Below, piece by piece: positions 47,163 to 59,700 of a stretch of 64,000 bases of DNA. The notes below the pieces were generated by a model that saw nothing but the letters and a program-made list of their open reading frames with translations, was not told where the DNA came from and did not search any database. The position numbers and the translations under genes are program-made. Within the stretch, counting starts at the first letter, position 1, and each line of letters opens with the position of its first letter. Origin of the DNA: Paraphoma chrysanthemicola (Eukaryota; Ascomycota; Dothideomycetes; Pleosporales; Phaeosphaeriaceae); assembly GCA_020744225.1 (NCBI GenBank), contig JAGMWG010000003.1, positions 1-64,000 on the forward strand, in the 5' to 3' direction.

Positions 47163-49032
47163 TTACATCAACCCTCTAATACTGTTCTCCATCTCCCCTT
47201 GCGAGAGCCAACCCCATTCCAGTCTCAGCTGCTGTCGTGTTAAATCCGTTGACCATCCTGTGCTATCGACCTCTTCAAGGAAATTGATGACATCACTTTG
47301 CTCCGAAGACTCACGCAGTCTCCCAGCGAATCTATGCATTGCGTGTGCTGCAATCGATGGAGCGGAAATTGCATGCGGATTGCTTCGAGCCACTGCCATC
47401 ATCTCTTTCAGCCACTCCGCAACTTGCCTTTCAACGGCCGTCTCACGTTGTATCCTCTGGGTGTGATGTGCTCCATGGTCAGGTCTACTCAAGGCCAGAA
47501 CGATTCGAGAGATACGCCAGTATTGGTTCGCAATTGCTACGTTGCTCATCAGTAAGTATTGCAGCAGGACACCTGACGGGCACTCACCATGACAAATATT
47601 CGGAAACCACAAATCTGGTAATGGTCTTCCCGCATCTAAATCAGCTTCGCGGTAGAAGAATGCGTTGAATCTGCTCGGCCGATGATGTTCCCATACATCT
47701 ACCATCCCATGCAGTCTCTGCCAGTCGCTCATCTCGCTCGAGCCAGATTGCATCCATTGCAGGATCTGTGCGCATATCCAGACAATCTTGTTGCTCCAAG
47801 CAACATCATCCAGTGGCGAAGAAAGCTCCGGAAGTGGGCAATTTTCGTAGTCGACACGCAAGCTGGGCTGATTAAGTAAACTTTGGTATACTTCAAAATG
47901 GACGTGTATCATGAAGCACGCTTGTACTACAGGGCTCGACATGTCGAAGAGCCAACCTCCAGGGCCATGAAAGAGTTCGTAAGTCGAAAGATGGCACTGA
48001 CCACGTGTCCCAGCTGTTCAGCATTAGCACAGTGTTCCGTCGCTAGCACCTTGAGAGGAACACTACGCACCATGCTGTTCTTCGCAACATCTTAGGAAGA
48101 CTGCTGCTACAAGAGTGGCTTCATCTTGAATGCGACCATTTTCGGCCAGGTACGGGATTAGCTGCTGCAGTACACGCTCGTGATACACGAACGGTTTCGC
48201 AGGGAATGATGCATCATACCGACCGATATGTTGGCAGGCAATCATGAAGATAGCATTGAGTAGCATGGAATTTGTAAGAGCCAGCTGCGGAATTACTTCT
48301 TTGAACACAGCCGGAGAGCTGGTGATGTCGAACCATTGAGCTGCTGTATCCACCCAGAATCGAAAGAGCTGCGCCTCGACTGGGTCTGAAAGTGGCCAAG
48401 GGATTTGCGCCATGTTCGTCGTTGGCAAGCGACTATCAGAGGTGGGCGCATCATATTGCCAGTCAATCGAAGAAGACCCATCGTGGCTGGAGATTGAGCT
48501 CGGGGCAGGACTTGTATGTCGACGATGCGCGAACACAGCTTGTCCTGGGCTGCTGGATGCCGTAGACGGTGCCGCAGATGATAATCCAGAGCTGACTGCC
48601 ATGTATGCGGTAGGCTGTATGCTCATATCGAAGACCTCTTTCATTCCACGCGAAGTACTCTGCGGGATTCTCTCTGCTGTCCTCGTCCGGATCAACCTCC
48701 TCGCTGGCCGTCGACTACCCTCACCAGACGCTCTTCGTTCGACGGTCTGCAACTCAGCCGCAACCTGCTCAGACTCGTCGATGAAATCAATCGCTGTTCT
48801 CATCAGCAACCCTCATCCATATTAGAAGTAACAGCGACATACCTTGATTAGGCGTTGCGACCCACGTCTGCCCTCCACTAAAGAAGTAATCATACTTCTT
48901 GATATCCGCCCTGGTAGCCAAACCCTCCGCGTTCGGATAAACACCATGTCGAAATCTCACCCGGTAATTGGACGACGGTCGTCTCACCACTTTCGCTTTG
49001 CCATCTGCACTCGTCTCAGACCAGGAAACCAT
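47163..49032 (-). CDS. Fungal-specific transcription-factor-domain protein, no visible zinc cluster
   Basis: Exons 48843-49032, 48071-48793 and 47163-48013; introns of 49 and 57 bp keep frame (NQ|AIDFIDE; EEQH|AGTRGQC); 587 residues. The C-terminal 400 residues carry Fungal_trans_2-type blocks: EAQLFRFWVDTAAQWFDI, LLNAIFMIACQHIGRYD, YHERVLQQLIPYLAENG, ELFHGPGGWLFDM and ICAQILQWMQ. The start (MVSWSETSADGK) leads straight into RYRVRFRHGVYPNAEG, the segment usually found just after the Zn2Cys6 motif. I searched about 1 kb upstream and see no CxxC cluster, so the DNA-binding part is lost, in a distant exon, or absent by design. A retained GTGAGT at about 47590 could be an extra, out-of-frame intron. 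Confidence 0.7.
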
Positions 49033-52000
49033 CCGGAACAGTAATTCGATCAACTCAGAAGCTTGTACGTGCTTGGCGTCAGTAAACGTTCACCAGCGAG
49101 TGTTTAGTTGTGTAGCTTCAGCGGCCTCATCTCGATAGTTGTATGTTTTGGGCAACTTGTCAGACCGTGCGATCGCGCACCGATCGCTTGTCGACTTCCG
49201 CACGTAGGGCGCTGTGACAAGCAGACGTGTATTTGCGGCGCAGGGATTATTCAGCGGAGGGGCGGTGATCACGGAGCAAGATGAGTGGTGAGATGCACGC
49301 GAGAACTGAGGGTTGATGTAAGCAGCTACGTCGTTGTGCGTGGTTTCCGACGGGATAAATGAACTGGTTCTGGTAATGCGGGCTAGTGTGACAGCCTTGC
49401 GAGCGGAGTGGCTTGCTGCAGACAAATACTTGAGGCTATTCTGGGGAAATTGGGGACCCTGTGACAGCATGGAAAGCCAAGTTGTAGATGCTCCATAGTA
49501 CGGACTTGGGAGTCGAACCTATCAGATACCAACGCAGCAAGTTCCGTGAGCTGAATGACCCCAGCATGACTCCCCGCATCTCGTTCTTCAAAAGATGAAC
49601 ACCCAATGGCACGTTTGTACAACCATTACTCACCCATGCACAACTCAAATCGCGAGACTTCTCCGCCGATATCACCGCTCTCTCAGTACCCTTACGCACT
49701 CCGCCATACTACATCCATGTCGTTTGCAACGTCGAGTTCGAGTCCACTCGCGTGATAGGCCGCGACCCTGGTAGGGCTGATGCTCCCATCTGTTCTAGAA
49801 GAATGAGTAAGCGGCACCGAGCTTACTTCTGGGCTGAAAGATGTGCCGTGGGCGATAGCCGGCGGCGCGGGAGACCGATGGGAGTCGGAGTGGGAGGTTG
49901 TCAGCGAGTATATTCGGCATGATTGGGAGGTGGGGAGAAGGTAGAGGGTGGTTGAGATGCATGGTGATGCACGTGTGTGCTTGTGGAACGTCACGTGTGG
50001 AGCCAGGGACGTATATATTCTGATTACATATAGGCTAGTAGGCGGGAAATTAGTGAACAAGGGCGAAACCGGTCAGGTCAGAGGCATGATTTGTAGTCAT
50101 GGAAGTAGCCATGGAAGTAGCATTAAATCCTTAGCGTCTTCACGTGCACCACCCATCCTCCAGTTCCAACCAACACCCACCTTTTCCCGTCGCGGAAGGT
50201 TGAACATCGCGCGGGGTGTCGCTTCCGTCACCTGACGCAAGAATGTAATTCTGATCTCACACCGCGCTCTCCTTCCTTCCGATCCATTCCGCCAACCCCA
50301 CTTCGCTCTATGAAGTCGACCGTGTCTAGAACACGATGTATGATGTAAGTGTACATCTTGTCAAAAGCCACACGCCCCGCACACCCAGGGAGTCCAGAGC
50401 GACCCTCAAGACGTTGGCGCTACCTTTAGGTTCTCCGGATGGTTGGGAAAGCTTGGTTTGATGGCGTGAGAAATGGGAGACGCCGAAGTTGGCCGGTGTG
50501 AGGTTGGTGATGTTATGCTGGATTGATAATGGAAGATGGGTAGCCTACAAAGTGAAGTTGTGATGTCAATGTAGTTCAGCTGCATTCGCACCGTTACGCT
50601 TGTACTAAGTTTAGAAGCCACTCTTATGATGCAAGTTCTACACCCATTTCCAGCTTCATTCTGCCATGATCGGCATCACAGCCTCAAGCAATGCATACGC
50701 GGTACATGTACAAGCACGTTTCAGCTCAATCCGCGCAGCGTTGTGTAAGAAAGGGTATCTGCCATGCACCCTCGTTACACATTCGTTTATCTGCATCCAA
50801 TCAATATCCAATTTTGCCACCAGAACCCTGATCTTCCAAGTTTCGACCCTGACTTCCAACTTCGGACAAATTGCCAGCATTGAAGCTATTCGCACATTTC
50901 CCATGCAGGGCTATGCAGGCATCAACGGCGCTTTCCGTTCCAATTGCCGTGGTCAGGACGGGTGATGTCTGGATTTGGTGTTGGCCAAATGAAAATGCAT
51001 GGTTTGGACATGGGAAATCGACGATAGCTTCATTTGCGACATGCGGCATTTGCACGGTCAGTGTGTCGAGAATTAAGTTATCTTGCTTTCGGTTTGGGGC
51101 TCTTGCTCCGCGAGTGCGAGTGCGAGGCCCGTTTGAAGGTCTTCTCCAGTGGTCAACCGCATGCGAGTCCCAACAACAAGATTGCAACATCGCAATTCCT
51201 GTGTCAAATCACTAGAACTTCAACCACTCTCCAGCCCTTACAGTAGCCGCCCACCGCAACTCACCACGGTGTCCCCTTTTCCTCCCCTCCATACTGTACC
51301 TTTCCACCGGGATCCTCGGTCCTGCAACGCCACAACGTCATTCTGCGGCGGGCGCCAACGTCGCGCATCCCCTGCCGTTCGGCCAAGCGAACGATCCCCA
51401 GCAAAACCACCGATCGATCCAGACATTCTGGGCCCTGTTTTCTGCGCGTCTGGACAACTTCGTCGCGGACGTTGCGTTTCGGGAGTCCTTGTGCTGGTTT
51501 GGCGAGCGCGTGCTGATTTACTTAAGTGGGGATGGGGAAAAGATTTTCGCATATGCGGAAGATTCATTCCGTTATCATGCTTTTGTCCGATGTGGATTAG
51601 AGTGCGAATGAGGACAGATGCAGCGAGACGGCTGGCATCGTGAGAATGTTAAACGCTGTGCGGAGTGTTTGATTGGGGCGGCTCTAAAGTTCTGTGGTGT
51701 GACATGTTTGCGAGACAGAGGTGGGGCTCTGAGTGACATGATAAATCTGCATGCGCACAATCAGCGTCTCGGCGCAACTCTGAGGCCCAAGTGTACTGCT
51801 GTCGTGATGAAGTCAAGTGCAGGATGCGGATGCAAGTGTGCGGGGCAAAAGGGCCGGAAGGTGTGGAGTGTGATGTTCTTGTATTCTCTTTCATAGTCTT
51901 CTAGACCTGTCCCATGACCTTGTACACCGGCCTATGATGCCGCTTCTCTCCTCTCTATCGCCCAAGCTCGAGCGTTCTAAAAAGCAATGTGGTATATCGT

Positions 52001-52191
52001 ACAGCTGTCCCAGGCTCCCAGCTTGTTAAAAATGCAGTAATGCCCAATCCCAGTTCTCCTTTGCTGCCCTAGTCGTTGTGTTCGAAATGCATGTAGAAGA
52101 TGTGATGTTCGCTAAACATCGTCGCTAAAGCGCAAATGGGCGTAAAAGTCGTAGCACCGTCGGAGATCGTGAGTGATGGTGAAGTCGGTGG
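49033..52191. other. Gene-poor region, no gene recognised
   Basis: About 3.2 kb. Many short overlapping frames exist on both strands (for example 49090-49470, 50666-50965, 51149-51643) with scrambled composition and no motif or credible intron. No tRNA or rRNA signature is convincing. Part could be a long 5' region of the transcription-factor-domain gene. Confidence 0.5.
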
Positions 52192-52413
52192 CTACGATGC
52201 CTTTTGTGAAGAAGAGCTGAGCGATGACAGCGATGCAAAAGAGCTTGTCATTGCGGAATATGCGGCTTGTGGTCGGCTATTTGTTGATGATACTGATGAA
52301 GCACTATTTGACCGTGTTGAATGCAAGTTGAGGACGACACAGCTGTCGCACCGGCCATTTGTTGCGTTACAGCGGCCTCGGCATCCGCGCTCGTAGTTGA
52401 CACAGGAGAACAT
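52192..52413 (-). CDS. Possible 73-residue Cys-rich small protein
   Basis: A minus-strand ATG at 52413 opens MFSCVNYERGCRGRCNATNG followed by RCDSC, a compact C-x6-C-x3-C-x6-C-x2-C pattern that could bind zinc, then a Ser-rich tail. There is no signal peptide. I have the impression that such short YERGCRGR proteins recur in related fungi but cannot verify this. It lies alone in a gene-poor region. A chance frame is the main alternative. Confidence 0.4.
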   Translation of the reverse strand: MFSCVNYERGCRGRCNATNGRCDSCVVLNLHSTRSNSASSVSSTNSRPQAAYSAMTSSFASLSSLSSSSQKAS

Positions 52414-54236
52414 AGTGGTAGATAGTGGGTTGAGTTTTGATGAGTGAGGAGTCTTTGGTTGTGGTGCAGATAAAGTGGTGGTTTCTATATCCTTATAGTT
52501 CGTGGTGGTCTGGTGGATTTGGTCTAGAATGTAGAAGTGGGACGCGACGACGTTGTAATATATATCCACTAGCTATCCGTGATGCCCGATGATGTAGTCA
52601 CGGAGTACTAGGAAGATGCAGGGCTCTTAGCTCTTGGCCGGCAAAACACCCGTAATGGCAGATAGCGCGTACGTTGTTGTCGTGCCTTGGTTCGTATGCA
52701 GTGTGTAGCGATGTGGATCCGTACCAATAGCGGCGCAGGAACTCGCGCAGGGTCGACGTCAAGGACAAGGATGCGCTCTACCCAAGGTGCCACTGACAGA
52801 ATGCGTTTCGAAGAAAAGTGGTGAATTGTAATGTTTCTTGTTATATGTTCGCGTTTGTTTTTGCAGGCTGGACAGGTTTATAAAAGAATGTAATAAGGTC
52901 GTGGTATTAAAGGGTCATGTCGCAAATTACGCGTTCAATGGTCCGTGTGCCGGCTGGTGCGGACTTACTCACCTCGCCAGAGAAAGGGACCTGCTACGCA
53001 TGCACAGCGCCCTGCCCTGAGCGTAGTCTGACTGCGCTAACCCACATACGCAGGCGGACGTAACAAAGTCGGCTCCGAGAGCCCTGGAATAGTTCCTCAT
53101 TCCTGTCCGTCAATACATGACCGCCACCAATACGGATGATGGAGGCAGTGCTATGGCATATGCATGTCCAGCGTGTTTGGGTGAGTATGTTCCATATTGA
53201 TGTTTGGATCCTAAAGATAGGACTCCGTCATTTCATTATCATGAGGACAAACGCATGCCGCAGTCGCTCGGCCCTTAACGGTCGCCGCGGGGACTGCATT
53301 AGCGCCCAAGCAGACGAGAATGCCCAAATTCGTCCCGGACGAGTCAAACAGCTTGCTCTTTAGCCTTTGGTGCTGTGTACCTTCAGGCTCTCACGATTAC
53401 CTTGCGCTGGGCTGATGGCTTACTCACTTACACAGCGAATAGAGAAACCACTCTCGGCCTCCACAGCGGGCATGAGCCAACTTCGCTTGCTGCCTAAGAC
53501 GGCCAAAGCTTCGGAGAGGCTGATGCGCGCGTTGCGTATTGCTGCGGTACATCATTTCGATATTTGAAACTCAGCCCGGTGCAAATCGTGTTCTTCGGCC
53601 TTTTGAGCACCAAATGCCCTGGCCTGTTTTCCCAAAATCCTCCGTCGGCGCTACTTACCTTGGGCCGCATCTTGTCCCCATTTCCTACTGTACCTCAACC
53701 GGATCTTCCGGTCAGATGATCTACGAATAGGGCCGGGACGACGACGGATGCAACCGCTAGCAGAGTCTTCGTTATGCCGATCTTCTCTCTCTGCGACCTA
53801 AGTCTAGAACACTTTTCAGACGACGTTATGGAACGCAATGAGGTCATTTGTGTGGTCTGGCTAACAACAGGAGGGCGGGACTCCCTCGCGTCTCGTAGAT
53901 ACTATACACGGAGCAATTGGAGACCATGAAGACGCCGGGGACGAATTTACGAAATAGTAGAATGGTCGTCTACTTCGAGTCTAGATCGTACTTTGACGGC
54001 AGATTGAACCAGCCAATGCTCGTTGACGATACCTTTACGGCTGTGGGAAGTCAAGGTTTTTCACGTCGAGACTTGGTTCCCGCATGAATAAAACGAGTAA
54101 CGCTTACATCGAACCTTGGATGGTGTCACCAGGTGCTCTCAACACTACGTAAATCGTTTGGTTGGGGTCTTGCATTGCCTATGAGATCTCTTGTATCTGC
54201 AGCTAAATGCGAAAGTTGTAACAACTCGAACTAACC
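52414..54236. other. Gene-poor region, no gene recognised
   Basis: About 1.8 kb with only short, motif-free frames (52838-53020, 53136-53363, 53367-53730 plus). It includes the 3' flank of the transporter. Nothing further supported. Confidence 0.5.
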
Positions 54237-56080
54237 TCACAAGTTATACTTGAATAACGGGCTCCTGTCTCCCATCTTCTCCAGTTGCGCTTCAGTGTAG
54301 ATAGTTCGCCACTCGTCCTCGGTCTTCTCCGCATTCTTCTTATTGATATTCCAGAACAAGTATTCAAGCGTGAACGCGCACGCCATTCCAGCCGCAGCAA
54401 ACGACAGCGACGTGCCGAACCCCGTAGGGTATTTGGGCGATTCCCGCTCCTGATAAATGAACGAACCGACAATGCCGCCCAGGTTTCCGATGCAGATCAT
54501 CGTTGCGATCCTAGCACACATTAATAAAATAGTGTTGATGTGAGATAGCGAAACATACCCAACAGCACGTTTCTCGGGACCAGCCAAGTTGTTGATGGTC
54601 CAGGCATTGCAACCTGGGAGAATCGGATAGATGCCGACGCACGCAACGTGCACAGCGAAATAGCACAGCGCAACATTGTCTTTGATCGCTTCAGCCTTTG
54701 CGAAGAGAATAGCATAAGCTATGATGAGCAATGCTTGCGCGCTGACGATGAAGGGCATACGCCACACGAATCGATCGGCTAGTAGGGAAGAGACGAGTGC
54801 GGATATAGCGCCGCACGCGTATGGCGGAGCAGTCATGAGCTGGGCGGTGGTCGATGTAAAGCCCACTGCAACACAATATTAGTACATTCTCCTTGATGGT
54901 GAACATGGCACTTACTGTTTTTCAGGATCTGCGGCATCGTGAACTTGAGCCCATAATTCGGTACTGCATTACTCGCAAAGATCATTGCCTGCAGATAGAT
55001 CTGCCAATCCTTCGCAACCTGACCAAGTATGCCCCATTTCACTTTCTCCTTCTTTCCATCAGCGTCCACTTGCCGCTTCCGCATCATGCCACGGGTGGCA
55101 ATGTGCTTGAGTCGAAGGAAGCGCGCTTCGTCGTGGGTGAGCCATCGTCCGACGGCATGCTCTGGTGAGTCGGGGAGCAACCAGAATACTGCAGCGCCCA
55201 TGGCTACAGTCGCGAGCCCTTCGAGGATGAAGATCCATCTCCAACCCTCGTAATTGCCGATACCTTTTCATTCTGTTAGTACGCAAGTGGCTCTCGTGAA
55301 TTCATCGTCGGGCCTACCATCCATCTTCGCAATTACCGCAGCCAACAAGCCAGAGAACGCGCCACTAGCTGCGCTCGCACAGTAGAATAGTGCCATACGA
55401 AATTGCGTGCGTTCTGGAGGATACCACTGCCCCACAAGATATATCGCGCCTGGGAAGAAACCTGCCTCAAAAAGGCCTAGAAAGAATCTCGTAGCGCAAA
55501 GACCGGCGAAATTCTGAACTGTGCCCATAAGTGTCATAACTGTTCCCCAGCAAAGGATGAGGATGCCCATGTACCACGATGGCCGCTTGAACTTGGCTAG
55601 GATCATGTTCGATGGGACTTCGCAGAGGACGTATGGGACGAAGAATATCATGAGAGCGACGTTGTAGTCAGTTCCTTTCATGTTAAGAGTCGTTTCGAGC
55701 CCCTCAATTTTTGCGTTACTGGAATTATGTCAATACCCTTTCCACGATGCATTGCCAGGGACAAAACACACCCGATGTTTGCTCTGCATTCATATTAGCT
55801 TGGCCTTCGCGTGAGCTGATGGCAATTCTCACCTGTCGAGATGCGATATGAGATACAGCACCGCAAGCATTGGGCATAATCGCCAGTCAACCTTGTGGAA
55901 GATCTTGGCTTGCTCAGCCTTGTCGACACTGTACAAGAACTCTGCGTCATCTTGACTTAATCCCGCCTTCATCGCCTCCTGCAGATGCATTGGCGAGGCT
56001 GCCCATCGTGCCTTTTCGGGTTCTTCAACGACGAAGGAAGCTCTCTCGACGCCTGTGTCTTTCTTTTCGTCGTACGCCAT
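54237..56080 (-). CDS. MFS anion:cation symporter (allantoate/nicotinate permease family)
   Basis: Six exons give 529 residues: 55833-56080, 55772-55783 (12 nt, ending in the first half of a Gly codon), 55318-55718, 54916-55263, 54559-54865 and 54237-54510. The microexon encodes ANIG and restores the family block SHLDRANIGNAKIEGL. Other ACS-family marks are VPYVLCEVPSNMILAKF, RFFLGLFEAGFFPGAIYL, GLFTMPQ-type loop YGLKFTMPQILKN, and IYPILPGCNAWTINNL. Twelve hydrophobic helices can be placed. Family members import organic anions such as allantoate, pantothenate, nicotinate or tartrate by proton symport at the plasma membrane; the substrate here is not determined. Introns carry good branch sites (TACTAACAG at about 55275). 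Confidence 0.9.
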
Positions 56081-56718
56081 TCTGGACTTCGTGGATGGCC
56101 GGTTCTCTGGCTTGCAAACGAACAGCAGAGATGTCGGAACTGTACAGAGAAGACTTTCTCAGTATGCTTATGTAGCCGACTCAGCCTCTTATGTAGTTAT
56201 GTCGATCTCTCGACCAAACCTTCACTGAACAACAGCCTACGCAATGCCGATCTTACGACATTTGCAGCAGCCACGACGTTTACTTTAGTAACCTAGCGTT
56301 TAGCTGTAGGGTAACAGTAACCGTGCAGTGATCACTACTTGATTGAGCGACGATTTTCAGGCGTGCAAAATCAAGCACGCTGCGTCATTGGCGTGGAGCT
56401 GCCAAGGTTGGGGAAGCGCGGGGAATAAGGGACGGAGTTTCTTGGCAACGTCTGGGCGACTTGATCGGAAGAAGATTAGGACCCGTTCGCGAGAGATTCA
56501 CGCGAGGTCTGGTATTCTAATAGCCTACATCAGATGGCTGACTCGCTTGGAGCGTATCGATGGGGAGTGGGAACCTTGGAACGCAATTACAACGGTGACT
56601 ACCCTTGTGAACTTAGAGTGTAGACTAGGTTAACCAACAAGTTCGATGCACCAAGCCATCAGAGATCTATACAATTGACCATGTATCTTACCTCACTCAA
56701 AAGAAAGATCGGGGTATG
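56081..56718. other. Intergenic region
   Basis: 638 bp holding the promoter of the transporter (minus strand) and the 3' end of the large regulator gene. A plus-strand frame at 56343-56633 lacks motifs. Nothing specific seen. Confidence 0.5.
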
Positions 56719-59700
56719 CTACCCAACCATGACTGTCCATTCCTTAAGCAAAATGTCCACGATATCCCTACTACCACTCTGTGGTGGCGACGACTCCTTA
56801 GCTGTACTTGAACTTCGCGTCGATGCTGATCTTGGGCGGCTTATTTTCATTCGCTTGTTTCCAGATGCGGCTTCCGATGCCATTCGCTTCCTCTTGAGAC
56901 CTCGGACTGGCTGATGAAGTCGCTCACAGATCTCGGTTCCACCAACGGAGCCTGCATCTGAGTCTGGCCAAATACTATCATTATCACCGTCGTCGCGAGA
57001 CTCGAATGGTAGGAGAATGTCATCGAAGCTGCCAGATGAATGAAGGCGTTGGGTGGCATCGAATCTCCGGCCCGACTCATCAAACGTGGACAGGGACGCA
57101 CACGACTCAATTGGTGGTAGTGGTGGAGGATAAGATAACGTCGGTGCCGGTGGCGGTGATGGAGACATGATGCCTCTGCCAAGGACTTCTGGCGCAGGAA
57201 GTGGCCCGCGTGCTCGCTTCTTCTTGCCTTTAGGCGCAGTGCGAGCAACAAAGGCAGAAACATCAATCCGAGGAACTGATGTCGTGGATGTGCGCTCGTC
57301 CCCATCAGCTGGAATTGACGTCACTGGGCTACCATCCTGAACGACTGGCGACTTTGCCGAACTTGCCGTGCCTACTGGCACGATGATGTTACCATCGCCG
57401 TCTTCATTAGCGACCTGGTCGGGCACAGCGAGCGTATGTGTGCCTGACTTGACCGCCGCAGATATGGGAATGGCGCTCTCGCTGTTTTTTTCGTCCATGC
57501 CTTCGAGCATGTCCTCATCGGTTCCCATCGCAATAGTGGGCGCAGCATTGGGATTAGGATAGTCACTAATGGACCGACTTCGCTTAGAGCCAGGTTGAGC
57601 GCGGGTGCCAAGACTATTCTTGTAATCCTCGTCATCGCTCTCATCGTAGAACTCGGCTTCATTCTCGATTAGCCTAGGATGCTTGGTAGCGTTTAAGCTA
57701 GAATGTGAAGATGTAGAGCGAGGCCGAGCCAAAGAATCGCTACTTGGCCATGTTGCCGGACCTGGGTTAGCGTCTTGATATTCCAGAGCAGGATGGACAG
57801 TGTTAGAGTTGCCACTAAGCACTAGACCTGTTTGTTGTTTGTAAATGTCCAATATAGGCGTCGCATCGGATGGGCCTCGTCCCGCAAACTTCGGCGTGTC
57901 TTCGGGACCTGGTGTTATTTCACTCCACGGTCGTCCGCGGCAAGGAGCGAGGTTGGGAAATCTCTTGCGACGCCTTAAACACGTCCGACATGGTGTCGCT
58001 GCATCGCATGCTGCTTTCAGAATCTTGCAGTTTTGGCAGGATCCGGTAACCCGCAGCGCGGTCGCATTGCTGCGTTGCTCTGCGGTAAGCTTCTTCGACC
58101 GCCCTCGCATTCGCCACGTTGTTGACTCACCACTTGTGGTGATGATAAGGGGTTTTCGTTGATATGGCACCCATCCGCCACCTGGAGACGCTGGGCCTGC
58201 ATGCTCCGAGAATTGGAATTCTCCTCGAAAAGAAGAGATGCTTTGGACAGGAGAGCGTGCATCTCCCATATCTACCATGTCTTTGTCTCCTTCAGTATTG
58301 TTGCCCTCGGTCTTCTCCTCATCCTTGCCGGTGGAAGCCACATTGCTGAAATCGAAATCTACGATATTAGCTTTCTGCCATACCCGGGTCTGAACACTCT
58401 CACCTTTCCCGAACGACATGAAATCCCCAGTTTGGTCGCTCTGCAGGAACGAGTCAAAGTCGAAATTCTCCAGGGCAGCATCTTCATCGAGACCAAAACT
58501 CAGGTCGAAAGCATGATCAGAAAACCCCATATCTGGAGCCTGTCTTGATATATCGCGGTCGAATTCCGCCGCTTCTTGTTGATCTCGCGGTGCGAAATTG
58601 TCCGGCGGAACGAGCTTAGACTGGCCCCGTTGCCAGAGCATATCCGACATCGCAGACTGGCCAAGCACTTGATCGTGCAATCCAGACATGGTAGACTGAC
58701 CAAGCACTTGATCTACGTTCTTTGATTGTGAAAGGATGCTTGTCCCTCTTTCCATACCTTGCGAGTCTGCTTGTGCGGGTGTTGGTGCTGCTAAGGTGTA
58801 ACCCGGAGTCATCCTATCTGTATCTCGGTCAATGGCGGCACCTTTACCCTTTTTCTTTGCCAATACTAAGCCGTCTTGTTCCTGACGAGCCATTAGCAGC
58901 CTTTTTCTATTCTGCTGCTCGAGAAGCATGAGCTGCATGTTGTAATCTTGCAAAGCATGGTTGCCTTGTCTATCGTCATGGTAGGGCTGATGGGATGGAT
59001 GCTCCACGCGGTAACTATGTCCAGATTGGACATTGGAATTTGTCCGTTGTTGCGGCCACGGCTCGTTCCAGTCTGCTGCAGATGGTGCCTGTGATCCGTG
59101 TGCATTAGGCATATTCGCGCCAACTAGCTCTTCTATGTGAGATAGAGAATGTTCATCTTCATGAGGCGAGATTTCGGGATGCGCCTGTTGTGTAACTGGT
59201 ATCGGGCTTGTCGAGAGCTGGCGTGTGTACTGATACGAGAACATGCGATCCTCTGCTGACGGATAAGGGTGTATAGGCTCCAAACCAATCATATTCGAAG
59301 ATTCATACCGTGGTGGTAGCTGGGGACTTTGCAGCTCGGCTGGCTTGTGTTCGGGCGAAGCTGACCCTGAGGCAGCGCAGTGGTGCTAGATGTTATGAGT
59401 TTGTATACTAAGAGCATAGAGCCAATGACATACCAAGTCTTCCAGCCTCTTCTTCAACGTCTTGCGGTAATTACGCTGGGCAATGCGGCTACGCGTCTTC
59501 CTAAGCTGCGCGTCGTCCGACATGTTTGAGTGAGACTCTTGCTCGTGAGACTTTGGTGAGCCAGCAGATCCTTGCAGTGAAGACGGAGATGTAGCATCCG
59601 GCTGCGCTCGCTGTTGTGCCATTTGCACCGAATTTTGTACCTGGGCTTGCTGCTGTGCCTGGACTTGCTGCTGTGCCTGGACTTGCTGTTGTGCCTGGAT

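Noticed and set aside
49500..49580. Possible minus-strand tRNA: GGTTCGACTCCC B-box-like sequence with a matching GGGAGTC about 60 bp away
   Set aside because: The complementary GACTCCC overlaps the supposed T-loop instead of forming a separate acceptor stem, and no A box or D arm is present.
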